From JBGAHD01 sp044226395 (GTDB taxonomy: Bacteria > Pseudomonadota > Gammaproteobacteria > Xanthomonadales > Ahniellaceae), in NCBI GenBank assembly GCA_044226395.1, contig JBGAHD010000001.1, forward strand, positions 124,001-188,000: 64,000 nucleotides of DNA. The letters run 5' to 3'. Shown one piece after another: positions 54,960 through 63,908 of the stretch (position 1 is its first letter; every line of letters begins with the position of its first letter). A model generated the notes under the pieces. That model was given only the letters and a program-made list of their open reading frames with translations. It was not told the origin of the DNA and ran no database searches. Made by a program: the position numbers and the translations under genes.

Positions 54960-55538
54960 ATGAACTCCATCGGTCCGGTCAATCGCGCGCATGCACCCGA
55001 TCGCCTGTTCTTCGCGATCTTGCCGGATGACGCGGCTCGGGCGCGGATCACCACGTGGTATCAGGAGTTTCGTCTCGCGCATGGGATCAAAGGTAAGGCT
55101 ATCGACTCGGCGCGCTATCACATCACCCTGCATTTGATCGGCGATTTCGAGGGCGTGCCGCAGCCCTTGGTGATCCGCGCGTTGGCCGTGGCCGAGCGAT
55201 TCAAGGCTCGTGGCGGTGTCGAAGTGAAGCTAGATCGCGCGCGAAGCTTCGCGCGTCCCGGATCTCGGAGGGGCAGTCCCTTCGTGTTGAGCTGCAGTGA
55301 TGCCGACACGCCAGTTCACGCGCTCCATCGCCAATGGGTCGAGTCGATGCAAGACGCGGGTGTGCCCGTGGTGTCGGACCACGCCTTCAATCCGCATCTG
55401 ACCTTGGCCTATGACCGACGTGCCTTCGACGAGCAAACCATGGCGCCAGTGTGTTGGTTCGCGCGCGAGATCGTGCTGATGCATAGCCTCGTGGGGCAGG
55501 GCAGATACGTGCCGCTGGCGCGGGTCGCGCTCGATTAG
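54960..55538 (+). CDS. thpR: 2'-5' RNA ligase / RNA 2',3'-cyclic phosphodiesterase family
   Basis: A 192-residue 2H phosphoesterase. Both catalytic H-x-T-x motifs are visible: HITLHLIGDF at about residue 57 and HLTLAY at about residue 144. It opens with DRLFFAILPDD as ThpR/LigT proteins do. These hydrolyse RNA 2',3'-cyclic phosphate ends and can join 2'-5' linked tRNA halves in vitro; the role in cells is unsettled. Downstream is the hipBA-type pair. Confidence 0.9.
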   Translation: MNSIGPVNRAHAPDRLFFAILPDDAARARITTWYQEFRLAHGIKGKAIDSARYHITLHLIGDFEGVPQPLVIRALAVAERFKARGGVEVKLDRARSFARPGSRRGSPFVLSCSDADTPVHALHRQWVESMQDAGVPVVSDHAFNPHLTLAYDRRAFDEQTMAPVCWFAREIVLMHSLVGQGRYVPLARVALD

Positions 55539-55552
55539 AAGATGTTGTAAGT

Positions 55553-55654
55553 GCCAGTAAAATAACGCAAAAGCGTAATTACAGGTGATTTAATGGCATC
55601 CTGATTGCCGAAATGGCCAGTATTATGGCTATCCATGCGCTTCTGGGCTAAAAT
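55553..55654 (+). promoter_or_regulatory. promoter/operator region of the hipBA-like pair
   Basis: An A/T-rich 125-bp gap between thpR and hipB. It has an inverted repeat with 8-bp arms and one mismatch (AATAACGC and GCGTAATT, 55561-55580) and two near-identical direct copies of GCCAGTAWWAT at 55553-55563 and 55616-55626. TATTAT (55621) and TAAAAT (55649) are possible -10 boxes. Antitoxins of this kind bind repeated sites in their own promoter, so the HipB-like protein is the likely binder. Confidence 0.5.
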
Positions 55655-55663
55655 TCCGGCATC

Positions 55664-56230
55664 ATGGCCAAGAAGATCACCTCCCTCCTGCCACCCACCG
55701 AAGACTTGCTGCGCCAATTTGGCGAGCGGTTGCGCTTGGCGCGTCTGCGTCGTCGATTGACCGCGCGGCAAGTGGCCGAGCGCGCGGGCATGGCGCTGAT
55801 GACCTTGCGTGGCGTCGAGCGGGGCGGGGCGGGCGTGACCTTGGGCGCGTATCTGGCGGTGATGCAGGTGCTGGGCCTCGAACACGATCTGGACTGGCTG
55901 GCCAAGGAAGATGCACTCGGTCGCGATCTGCAGGACGCGCGGCTGCCTCGACGCGCGCGATCGGGCGCGCAGGCAACGGCGGCGCCCATCGTGTCCAAGT
56001 CGCCGAAAGCGACTGCGATAAGGACCACTCCGGTCTCGACCGTCACGTCTTCGCACGTTCGCGAGCCAACGAGTGACTACCTTGTGTCGAAGCCCGCCAC
56101 TCGCAAGCGCGCTTCGGAGGTTGCCGTCGATTCTCCGTTGTCCTGGGCCGATAAACTCGGCTTCGCGCAATCGCAATCGCTCGGCGAGTTGATCGAGCGT
56201 CCGCGCAAGAAAACACGCAAGACGCGGTGA
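55664..56230 (+). CDS. hipB: HipB-like antitoxin, XRE-type DNA-binding protein
   Basis: A 188-residue protein, about twice as long as E. coli HipB. Residues 15-75 are a helix-turn-helix of the Cro/XRE type (FGERLRLARLRRRLTARQVA). The rest is an unstructured-looking basic, Ser/Thr/Pro-rich tail that includes a short helical end (SWADKLGFAQSQSLGELIE). Directly followed after 3 nt by a hipA-type kinase gene, it should repress the pair and neutralise the kinase. No clear ribosome site precedes the ATG. Confidence 0.88.
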   Translation: MAKKITSLLPPTEDLLRQFGERLRLARLRRRLTARQVAERAGMALMTLRGVERGGAGVTLGAYLAVMQVLGLEHDLDWLAKEDALGRDLQDARLPRRARSGAQATAAPIVSKSPKATAIRTTPVSTVTSSHVREPTSDYLVSKPATRKRASEVAVDSPLSWADKLGFAQSQSLGELIERPRKKTRKTR

Positions 56231-56233
56231 GTC

Positions 56234-57502
56234 ATGACCACCATCGCCGCGTATATCGATTGGGACGGATTGCCCGCGCCGCTGCGCCTGGGCTTTCTGC
56301 ATGCGCGTCGCGGCTCGGGGCGAGAGGTCTTCGAGTTTGAATTCGACGCCGCGGCGCTCGCGCATCCGCAGATTGGCGACGCGCTGCTCGATCCTCGACT
56401 GGGCCAGTATCTCGGACCACAACATCCACGCGCGGGCGACGAGATCTTTGGCCTTTTCGCCGATGCCAGCCCCGATCGCTGGGGGCGCATGTTGATGCGT
56501 CGTCGGCACGAGCGCGACCAACGCGCGGGCGTGGTGCCGAAATCGGCGCGGCTCGCGGAATCCGATTATTTGCTCGGCGTGCACGACAGTTTTCGCGTCG
56601 GCGCGCTGCGCTTGCGACTGGACGACTTCGGTGATTTTCTCGACAACCGTCACGACGTGGCCGCGCCGCCGTTCGTGCAAGTGCGTGAGTTGGAAGCGGC
56701 GAGCCTCGCGCTTGAGCGCGATGAAGACAACACCGCGGCCGCGGGCAACGACTGGTTGCGCATGCTGATCGCGCCTGGCGGCTCGCTCGGCGGCGCGCGA
56801 CCCAAGGCCAGCGTGGTCGATCCCGACGGGCAATTGTGGATCGCGAAGTTTCCCAGTGCGCGCGACACGCAAGATGTCGGCGCTTGGGAGATCGTCGCGC
56901 ACACGCTCGCGCGCGCTTGCGGCATCCGCGTGCCGGCGAGTCTGGCCAAGCGCTATGGTGGTCCGCATCACAGCTTTCTCGTGCGGCGTTTCGATCGCAC
57001 GGCCACGGGGCGACGGTTGCACTTTGCTTCGGCGATGACCTTGACTGGTCGCCGCGATGGCGAGGACGCTTCGACTGGCGCGAGCTATCTGGACCTTGCG
57101 CGCGTGCTGATCGCGCATGGCGCGCACGCGGCGGCGGACTTGCGCGAACTCTGGTCGCGCATCGTCTTTCATCTGCTCGTGTCGAATGCCGATGATCATC
57201 TGCGCAATCACGGCTTCATTCTGGAACCGGGCAAGGGCTGGCGACTGTCGCCGGCGTTCGACATCAATCCCACGCCGGGCGCGGGCGGCTTGAAGCTCAA
57301 CATCAGCGAGTCCGACAACGCGCTCGATCTGGAACTGGCGCGCGCCGTGGCGCCGATCTTTCGCGTGAAGCGACCCGAGGTCGAGACGACGATCGCGACG
57401 ATGCGCGGCATCGTGGCGCAGTGGCCCAAGCTCGCCACGCGCCTGGGCATTCCGGCGCGCGAGCGCGAGTTCATGGCGCCTGCTTTCGCGCTGGCCGCGT
57501 GA
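56234..57502 (+). CDS. hipA: HipA-type Ser/Thr kinase toxin
   Basis: A 422-residue HipA-fold kinase. The N-terminal subdomain-1 region includes GLFADASPDRWGRMLMRRR, the Gly/Arg loop GGSLGGARPKASVVD, the catalytic motif LVSNADDHLRNHGFIL (Asp as base) and the metal-binding LSPAFDINPTP. HipA of E. coli phosphorylates glutamyl-tRNA synthetase and causes dormancy; relatives have other targets, so the substrate is open. All visible catalytic residues are intact. It lies 3 nt after hipB; tadA follows 17 nt downstream. Confidence 0.92.
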   Translation: MTTIAAYIDWDGLPAPLRLGFLHARRGSGREVFEFEFDAAALAHPQIGDALLDPRLGQYLGPQHPRAGDEIFGLFADASPDRWGRMLMRRRHERDQRAGVVPKSARLAESDYLLGVHDSFRVGALRLRLDDFGDFLDNRHDVAAPPFVQVRELEAASLALERDEDNTAAAGNDWLRMLIAPGGSLGGARPKASVVDPDGQLWIAKFPSARDTQDVGAWEIVAHTLARACGIRVPASLAKRYGGPHHSFLVRRFDRTATGRRLHFASAMTLTGRRDGEDASTGASYLDLARVLIAHGAHAAADLRELWSRIVFHLLVSNADDHLRNHGFILEPGKGWRLSPAFDINPTPGAGGLKLNISESDNALDLELARAVAPIFRVKRPEVETTIATMRGIVAQWPKLATRLGIPAREREFMAPAFALAA

Positions 57503-57519
57503 CCGTTTATCCTCGCGCC

Positions 57520-58014
57520 ATGCCCCGAGCCACGCCGATTCGCGACGATGCTTACTGGATGCGCCGCGCGCTCGCGCTGGCCGAACGCGCGCGCGATCGC
57601 GAGGATGAAGTGCCCGTGGGCGCAGTGCTCGTGCTCGATGGCGAGAAGCTGGCCGAAGGCTGGAACCGCAACATCGGCGCGCACGACCCCACGGCGCACG
57701 CCGAGATCGTGGCCCTGCGACGCGCTGGCAAGAAGCTAGGCAACTATCGGCTGCCGGGCGCCACGCTCTACGTCACGCTGGAACCCTGCGCGATGTGCGC
57801 GATGGCGATGATTCACGCGCGCCTGGCACGCGTCGTTTACGCCGCGAGCGATCCGAAGACCGGCGCGGCGGGCAGCGTCTTCGATATTCTGGTGTCCGAT
57901 CGCCACAACCATCGCATCGCCGTCGAAGGCGGTGTGTTGGCCGAGGAGGCGAGCGAGATGTTGCGCGCGTATTTTCGGGCGAAGCGGATGGCGGGAAAGG
58001 TGCGGCGCGAGTGA
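57520..58014 (+). CDS. tadA: tRNA-specific adenosine deaminase
   Basis: A 164-residue zinc deaminase that converts adenosine 34 of tRNA-Arg(ACG) to inosine. The zinc and catalytic motifs are HAEIVALRRAG (His and Glu) and TLEPCAMCAMAM (two Cys); VPVGAVLV near residue 30 is the usual N-terminal strand. I start at the ATG at 57520 (MPRATPIRDD), since the longer frame runs back through hipA. The gene is essential in most bacteria, and its place behind a toxin gene may expose it to read-through. Confidence 0.95.
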   Translation: MPRATPIRDDAYWMRRALALAERARDREDEVPVGAVLVLDGEKLAEGWNRNIGAHDPTAHAEIVALRRAGKKLGNYRLPGATLYVTLEPCAMCAMAMIHARLARVVYAASDPKTGAAGSVFDILVSDRHNHRIAVEGGVLAEEASEMLRAYFRAKRMAGKVRRE

Positions 58015-58119
58015 CGCATGTCGCGAGCGCGCGAAGCCTCGCGTGAACTACGTCGTGGAGAAGACTGCAATCTGCGACTGAATATTCTCGTCGACCGATC
58101 TTGCGCGTGAATCCACGTG

Positions 58120-59439
58120 CTACGGCGATTCCTGATCAGACGCTCGTTGCGCGTCGCTACGCACTTTGGTCGGGCGAACTAGCGATGCCGCAATCTTCGT
58201 CACCCGCGCGGCGTCTCCCGACGTTCCCGGCTGCACCGTGGTCCACACCAGCACGCCCACATCCTTCAGGCTCGCCAACCGCGGCACGCCCACGCCGCGA
58301 CCCGCCGGCAGCGTGGTCACGTCGATTCGCGCGCGCTCGCGCAGTTCCGCGTCGAGCGACGCCAGCCGCAAGGTGCTGTCATTGCCCTTGCCGCCACCCA
58401 GCCAACTCAGCAGAAAGCCCCGATCGAATGCGCCGACATCGACGCGTCCCAACACACCAGGGCCTTGTTCGATCCGCACGGGCACACCTTCGTGGCCCAG
58501 ACGCGCAACTTTCACCGCCATGTCACTACTCGTCGGCATGGTCGCCCACGCGACCAAGGTCGTGTCGCCCTGCATCGCCACGCCCGGGCCGTTAACGGGG
58601 CAGGCGCGGATCTTCCAGTTGTCGGCATGCACGAGACCATCGACATGCCAACCGCTGGTGTCGTGCCGCGCGAAGGCGATGTCGCGAATTTCCTGATCGC
58701 TGCGATCACGATAGACGGCGAGGTGACGGCCATCGTCGCCACGCGCGAGCGAAGTCCAGCAGCACGAGCATGTGCGCGCGTCGATTTCAATGTTCTCGCT
58801 GAGCTGGCCTTTCGCATCGATCACGGCGCCACGCAGGGTCATGTCGCCTTCGTGCTCGGCATGTGCATCCGCGCCAGTGCCGGAAACATCGTGCTTGGCC
58901 GCCGCGGCGCGACGACCGTCTAGCCACACCAGACGCATGCGATCGCCACCGTCGGGCGAGAGCGCGACGAAGCCGTGCTCGCTGCGCGTGCCGTCATCGT
59001 GCGGCGTGATCGGCGCCGACCACGTGCGGCCCTCGTCCTGCGAGTGGGCGACGCGGATGCCGTAGTCGTACGTGCCATCGCCTTCGCGTTGCAGCCAATA
59101 GACCCACCAGCCGCCGTTGTCGGCGACGGCAACGCGCGGATGATCTGCCCAGTTGATGAACCAGTCGCAGCCGCGCGCGGCATCGCGCGGTTCGCCGAGC
59201 ACACCGGACTTCGACAAGGTCGCCACGCGCAGGCGCGCGCAGCCTTCGGGCAGACGCTCTTGCCAACTCAGCAGAAAACGATCGCGTGCCGGATCGGCGA
59301 CGACAAAGGGCGTCAGCGCCGTGCCTTCGATCTTGAGGTCCAGGGGTTGCGTGTCGAGGCCCTCATCGGCGATGGCCGATCCCATCAGCGACATGCAAGT
59401 CAGTGCGATGGCCGCGGGCATTCGAAGGCATTTCGACAT
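58120..59439 (-). CDS. exported Asp-box beta-propeller protein (sialidase-like fold)
   Basis: A 439-residue protein with a Sec signal peptide (about 1-25, cleavage after AIA) from the ATG with GGGAAG upstream. The mature part is a beta-propeller with a clear Asp box SQDEGRTWSAP and weaker repeats (RLVWLDGR, LAVYRDRSDQEIRDIAFARHD). The usual catalytic residues of sialidases (Arg triad, Tyr/Glu pair) cannot be confirmed, so it may only bind glycans or a partner. An unusual cysteine group TCSCCW lies near residue 220. A giant sensor kinase gene lies upstream on the same strand, 234 bp away. Confidence 0.75.
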   Translation of the reverse strand: MSKCLRMPAAIALTCMSLMGSAIADEGLDTQPLDLKIEGTALTPFVVADPARDRFLLSWQERLPEGCARLRVATLSKSGVLGEPRDAARGCDWFINWADHPRVAVADNGGWWVYWLQREGDGTYDYGIRVAHSQDEGRTWSAPITPHDDGTRSEHGFVALSPDGGDRMRLVWLDGRRAAAAKHDVSGTGADAHAEHEGDMTLRGAVIDAKGQLSENIEIDARTCSCCWTSLARGDDGRHLAVYRDRSDQEIRDIAFARHDTSGWHVDGLVHADNWKIRACPVNGPGVAMQGDTTLVAWATMPTSSDMAVKVARLGHEGVPVRIEQGPGVLGRVDVGAFDRGFLLSWLGGGKGNDSTLRLASLDAELRERARIDVTTLPAGRGVGVPRLASLKDVGVLVWTTVQPGTSGDAARVTKIAASLVRPTKVRSDAQRASDQESP

Positions 59440-59630
59440 GAGCACTTCCCAAGTGGATTCGCCGAACAACGGCAGGCGCGTAGCTTACGCATCCACGGGC
59501 GTGTTGTCTGGTCGGCGCGGGGTTCGTGTCTTGCCACAGGCTTCGATGCCAGCGCGATCGCGCGAGGTCGCGACCCGCGACATTTTGTCGCACCACTAGG
59601 CAATGGACCGAAGACGAATGGACGGAATTA

Positions 59631-59649
59631 CGAATTGGCCAGCAATTCG
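59631..59649. repeat. inverted repeat after the sensor kinase gene
   Basis: A perfect 7-bp inverted repeat CGAATTG / CAATTCG around a 5-nt spacer stands 25 bp past the stop of the sensor kinase gene and about 190 bp before the propeller-protein gene. No T-run; it could be a weak terminator or an operator for the propeller gene. Confidence 0.4.
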
Positions 59650-59673
59650 CGCCGAAAATCGCTCAAGCAACGC

Positions 59674-62600
59674 TCAATGCAAGGTCGACTTTGACGCCAT
59701 GCGTCCACTGGCCGCGTCATCGGCGGCATCGCGCTCGCCGCGCGCATGCGGCGGCACGTGCGGCAGGCGAATGACGAAGGTCGTGCCCTTGCCCTCGGTG
59801 CTGCTCACTTCGATCGTGCCGCCATGCTTGCGCACGATGCCGTAGGACACCGACAGGCCGAGCCCCGTGCCCTTGCCGATCGGCTTGGTAGTGAAGAAGG
59901 GCTCGAAGATGCGATTGAGCTGTTCGCGCGGAATGCCCTTGCCGGTGTCGCTGATTTCCAGACGCACGGACTCGGCTTCGGCAATCGTGCGGATGGTGAT
60001 CACACCGCGATCGGCGATGGCCTGAGCGGCATTGATCAACAGATTCATGATCACCTGGTTGAGCTGGAACGGCATGCACGTGATCGCCGGCAGCGCGTCG
60101 TATTCGCGCACGACCGTGGCCTTGTACTTGAGCTCGTGATTGACCAGGTTGAGCGTGCTCTCGATGCAATCGTGCAGATTGGCGGTTTGCCATTCCGGGC
60201 GGTCGACGTATGAGAAGTCCTTCAGATCGCGCACGATCTTGATCACGCGCGAGACACCGTCGAGCGATTGGTCGAGCAGCACCGGCAAGTCTTCGCGCAG
60301 ATAGGGCAGGTCGATGCGGCGGAACTCGGCCGCGATCGCCTCGCGCTGCGCGGCGTCCAGACGCTCGCCAAAGGCATCGAGGATGGTGAAGAGGTCGTTC
60401 ACGTATTCGCGCATCGAGTTGAGGTTGGACTGCACGAAGCCGATGGGGTTGTTGATCTCGTGCGCGACGCCGGCGGCGAGCTGACCGACCGAGGCCATCT
60501 TCTCCGATTGCAGCAGCTGGTTCTGCGCGTTCTCGAGCTGCATGTTGACCGCTTGCAGATCGTGATTGCGATTCTGTAGTTCTCGTTCAGCGGCCAGGCG
60601 CTCGGCGATCTCGGAGCGCAGTTGTTCATTGGTCGATTGCAGGCGCCCGTTGGTCACGGTCAGTTCGGCCGCGCGCTCGTCGATCAAGCGTTGCAGGGCG
60701 ACGCGACGTAGGTTGTACAGATGCCGCATCCACAATTGCGCGAGCGCGACCAAGGCGAACACCGCGAGGATCAGCGCGAAGCGCACGCCCGAGCGTTCGT
60801 ACCAGCGCGGCACCACGGTCAGCGCCACTTGCGCCTGATTGCCCACGCCGTTGCGGCCGTCGAGCACCTGCACCTTGAAGCGGAAATTGCCGGGCGGCAG
60901 GTTGGTGTAGGTCACGCCGCGATGATTCTCGGCGATGCGCCAGTCCTTGTCGTAGCCTTCGAGCTGATAGCGGAAGCGCAGGCCGTTGGGGTCGCGGAAT
61001 TCGATGCTGGTGAATTGCACCTCGATGTCGCGACTGCCGTCGTCGAGCACCACGGACTGCGTGCCGCCGAGCAGCTTGCCGTCGTGGCGAATGCCTTCGA
61101 TCAGCGTGAAGGCTTCGCTGGCATTGGGCGTGACGATCGAGGCCGTGTCGATGTGAATCGCGCCGCGCGTGCCGGTGAACCAGATGCCGGTGTCGTCGGT
61201 GGCCGCGCGCGCGAAGCCGCCGCTGACGCAGCAATCCTCGCGCGGCAGGATTTGCTCGGCGTGAATGCTGGTGGTGGTCGTCGCGCGCGGATCGGGCAGG
61301 TTGGCGAGCAAGGTGCGCCACACGCCTTCATTGGTCGCCACGTACAGATATTCGCCATGCACTTGCGTGTGCCAGGCATTGTCGGTGGGCAGCCCTTGCT
61401 CGGTGGTGAGCATCATCAGCTTGTCGCCGCTGACCAGGCCCAGGCCCGCGTCGCGCGTGGCGATCACCAGCAATTGCGGCGAGACGCGCGTGAACGAAGA
61501 GATATTGGCGTCGTGCAGCGGCGCGGCCCAAGCCGGTTCGCCCCACGTGCCATCGTGCAGATGCCAGATGCCGCTGGTGCTGCCAATCAGCAAGTCGTCG
61601 TTGTCGAGCACCAGGATCGAGCGCAGGTTCAAATCCGTCGCCGCCTTGAAGCGCTCGCTCATGGCCAGCACTTCGCCATCGGCGTAGCGGTACAGGCCAT
61701 TGCCCGTGCCCAGCCACATCGCGCCATCGGGTTGACCGACGATGGCGAAGATCTGTGTCTGATCGAGCACGCTCAAGGTCGGTGGCGTGATCTCGCGAAA
61801 CTTGTCGAAGACGGCCACGCCCGCGCGCGTGCCGACCCAGAGATTACTGTCGCGATCGAATGCCAGTTCGAACGCGGTGCGGCCGCGCAAGGCGAGCGGA
61901 TCAACGCGCGTGAGCAACTTGCCATCGATCGCACGGATCACGCTGGAGTTGGTGCCCAGCAAGATGCCGCCGACCGGATCGCGCGCCAGCGACCAGACGA
62001 TGGAATCGGGCAGACCCGAGCGATCGTCGATGCGCTTGGTCCAACCATCCCACAGGCCGAACAGCCCGTAGTAGCGGCTGCCCAGCCAGAGATTGCCCTG
62101 ACGATCCTCGAACATGCTCAGCACATAAGGCGTGCGCGCCAGCGCCTCCGCCTCGATGCGCTCGAGCTTGCCGGCGGCGGTGCGTCGAAACAGACGCGCG
62201 GCCGTGCTGATCCACAGATTGCCCTGACGATCGCTGTGCAGGGTGACGATGTGGGTGGAGTCGAGATTGGGATTGCCCGGGCCGAAAGGTTCGTTGGCGT
62301 CTTGCAAGCCGGCCGGCTCGATCTTGCCATCGCGCAGCCGCAACAAGCCCAGCGATGTGCCCAGCCACAGCACGTCGCCATCGGTGGCGATGTGTTCGAC
62401 GCGCGTGCTGGCGTAGCTGCTCGGCAGCGCGATCAGGTGCTTGCCGCGCGCGTTGAACAACTGCACGAAGCCGACGCCGCCGAGCGCGTAGCCATCGCGC
62501 GTGCGCGCGATGCTGCGCGCGGAGAAGTTGTCTTCGTCATGACGCACCAGACGACCTTGCTCGTAGCGCATCACGCCTTCGGCGGTGGCCGCGAGCACGG

Positions 62601-63081
62601 TGCCGTCATCGAGTTCGATCACGCCCGACACGCCAGTCTCGGGCGAGCCTTCGACCGCGACGAAGCGGTCGCCGTCGCGCAGCAGCAAGCCATGGATCGA
62701 ACTGAACCACAGGCGGCCACCGCTATCGCAGAAGGCATCGCGGATGTCGGTGCCGAGCAGTCCAAGCTGTCGACGCGAGAAGTTTTCGAAGCGCAGGCCA
62801 TCGAAGCGCGCCAGACCCGTGGTCCACGAAATCCACAAATAGCCCTGACGATCTTGCGTGATCGCGTAGACCGAGGCCGTGGGCAAGCCATCGGCCGGCG
62901 TCCAGTGCATCAGCGGGTAGTCGGCGAAGGGCTTGTTGGGGTCGAGCGCGCGCGTGGGCGCGACGGCGCCCAGCAGCGTCAGCAGCCCCGCCAGGACCAT
63001 CGCGCCGAGCGCGCGCCAGCCCGATCGCGCGCGTGGCGCGACCTTCGGCGAGCGGCGACCCGACTCGAGCGACGACGACAT
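59674..63081 (-). CDS. Reg_prop/Y_Y_Y sensor histidine kinase, 1135 aa
   Basis: A very large membrane kinase. A signal/anchor helix lies at about residues 25-45. The periplasmic part is a long ligand-sensing double propeller of Reg_prop repeats (for example GYLWISWTTGLARFDG, GNLWISTAARLFR, NLWLGSRYYGLFGL) to about residue 640. A Y_Y_Y domain follows (RYQLEGYDKDWRIAE), then one membrane helix near 775 and a coiled coil. The kinase core has VAHEINNPIGFVQSNL with the phosphorylated His, NLLINAAQA, DTGKGIP and GKGTGLGLSVSYG. There is no receiver or AraC domain, unlike the Bacteroides hybrid versions, and no response-regulator gene is adjacent. Start: the ATG at 63081. Confidence 0.9.
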   Translation of the reverse strand: MSSSLESGRRSPKVAPRARSGWRALGAMVLAGLLTLLGAVAPTRALDPNKPFADYPLMHWTPADGLPTASVYAITQDRQGYLWISWTTGLARFDGLRFENFSRRQLGLLGTDIRDAFCDSGGRLWFSSIHGLLLRDGDRFVAVEGSPETGVSGVIELDDGTVLAATAEGVMRYEQGRLVRHDEDNFSARSIARTRDGYALGGVGFVQLFNARGKHLIALPSSYASTRVEHIATDGDVLWLGTSLGLLRLRDGKIEPAGLQDANEPFGPGNPNLDSTHIVTLHSDRQGNLWISTAARLFRRTAAGKLERIEAEALARTPYVLSMFEDRQGNLWLGSRYYGLFGLWDGWTKRIDDRSGLPDSIVWSLARDPVGGILLGTNSSVIRAIDGKLLTRVDPLALRGRTAFELAFDRDSNLWVGTRAGVAVFDKFREITPPTLSVLDQTQIFAIVGQPDGAMWLGTGNGLYRYADGEVLAMSERFKAATDLNLRSILVLDNDDLLIGSTSGIWHLHDGTWGEPAWAAPLHDANISSFTRVSPQLLVIATRDAGLGLVSGDKLMMLTTEQGLPTDNAWHTQVHGEYLYVATNEGVWRTLLANLPDPRATTTTSIHAEQILPREDCCVSGGFARAATDDTGIWFTGTRGAIHIDTASIVTPNASEAFTLIEGIRHDGKLLGGTQSVVLDDGSRDIEVQFTSIEFRDPNGLRFRYQLEGYDKDWRIAENHRGVTYTNLPPGNFRFKVQVLDGRNGVGNQAQVALTVVPRWYERSGVRFALILAVFALVALAQLWMRHLYNLRRVALQRLIDERAAELTVTNGRLQSTNEQLRSEIAERLAAERELQNRNHDLQAVNMQLENAQNQLLQSEKMASVGQLAAGVAHEINNPIGFVQSNLNSMREYVNDLFTILDAFGERLDAAQREAIAAEFRRIDLPYLREDLPVLLDQSLDGVSRVIKIVRDLKDFSYVDRPEWQTANLHDCIESTLNLVNHELKYKATVVREYDALPAITCMPFQLNQVIMNLLINAAQAIADRGVITIRTIAEAESVRLEISDTGKGIPREQLNRIFEPFFTTKPIGKGTGLGLSVSYGIVRKHGGTIEVSSTEGKGTTFVIRLPHVPPHARGERDAADDAASGRMASKSTLH

Positions 63082-63300
63082 GACCGTTCCATGTGGACCT
63101 TGACCGCGATCGTGCTGCACGGCGCATGCCAGTCGCGGCCACGGCCGATCGCGCCTGAAATCGCGGGCTTGGCGTGAAAAATCGCGGTCGGCGCGGGCAG
63201 GGGGCCGACGCTCAGGGCGCGCGCGGTTGGGCCGTGGCGTTCGCGCGTCAAGAAATCGGCGCGTGGCGCGTTCCCGGGTCGGGACCGAGGCGTCGCCGGT

Positions 63301-63828
63301 TCACAGACCGCCGGGGGATTCGTCGTCGCTGGCGCGCGTCGTCGGCGGCACGGGGGCGACCACGGACTTGGTCGTCGACACGGGGCGCATCGCGCTGATC
63401 ATCAGCTCCAGCGATTGCACGCCCAGGCGCGCCTCGCGCCACAGTTGCACGGCCGCGCCCAACAACACCAGCACGCCGGTCATGGCCAAGGCCGTGGGCA
63501 ATTGCGGCAGATGCAGCGAGGCCATGGCGTCGACCGCGATGGTCAGACTGGTGGCGACGAACATGCCGATGGCGAAGTGCAGTCGCTGGATCGCGCTCAA
63601 GGCCAGATGCGCGCGCTTGCGCATCAGGTTCACGCGATCGTGCATGGTGGCGCTGACCTCGGCCATGTTGGCCACGCTCGCCAGGTGTTCGCGCAATCGA
63701 TCGCTGATGCGCGCGAGGCGGTTGTTGGCATTGGTCAGCAAGGCGCCGGCGGCGGTGAGAAACAACGCCGGCGTGAGCATGGCGGTGAGCAGCGGATACT
63801 GCATCAGGTGCACGGTGTCTGGGTTCAC
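63301..63828 (-). CDS. DUF2721-like membrane protein
   Basis: A 175-residue protein from a GTG start with GGAG 8 nt upstream; an ATG 69 nt upstream is in frame, but it overlaps the divergent promoter. It has an N-terminal helix with MLTPALFLTAAGALLTNANNRL (the DUF2721 hallmark: P-A-L-F/L, then N-x-x-R-L and DRLREHL), an arginine-rich cytoplasmic loop and two more helices (about residues 82-130). Function of the family is unknown. Divergent from orn. Confidence 0.78.
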   Translation of the reverse strand: MNPDTVHLMQYPLLTAMLTPALFLTAAGALLTNANNRLARISDRLREHLASVANMAEVSATMHDRVNLMRKRAHLALSAIQRLHFAIGMFVATSLTIAVDAMASLHLPQLPTALAMTGVLVLLGAAVQLWREARLGVQSLELMISAMRPVSTTKSVVAPVPPTTRASDDESPGGL

Positions 63829-63908
63829 GCGCGACTCCACGGGTCGGCGTCCAGTGTAGCCGTTGCGCCCGGCTCCGCTAAGATGGCCCTTCGCCAAGGG
63901 AGCCGCAC

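Noticed and set aside
55535..57211. 558-codon minus-strand open frame opposite the hipBA pair
   Set aside because: Arg/His/Ala-rich shadow; the plus strand has clear HTH and HipA kinase motifs.
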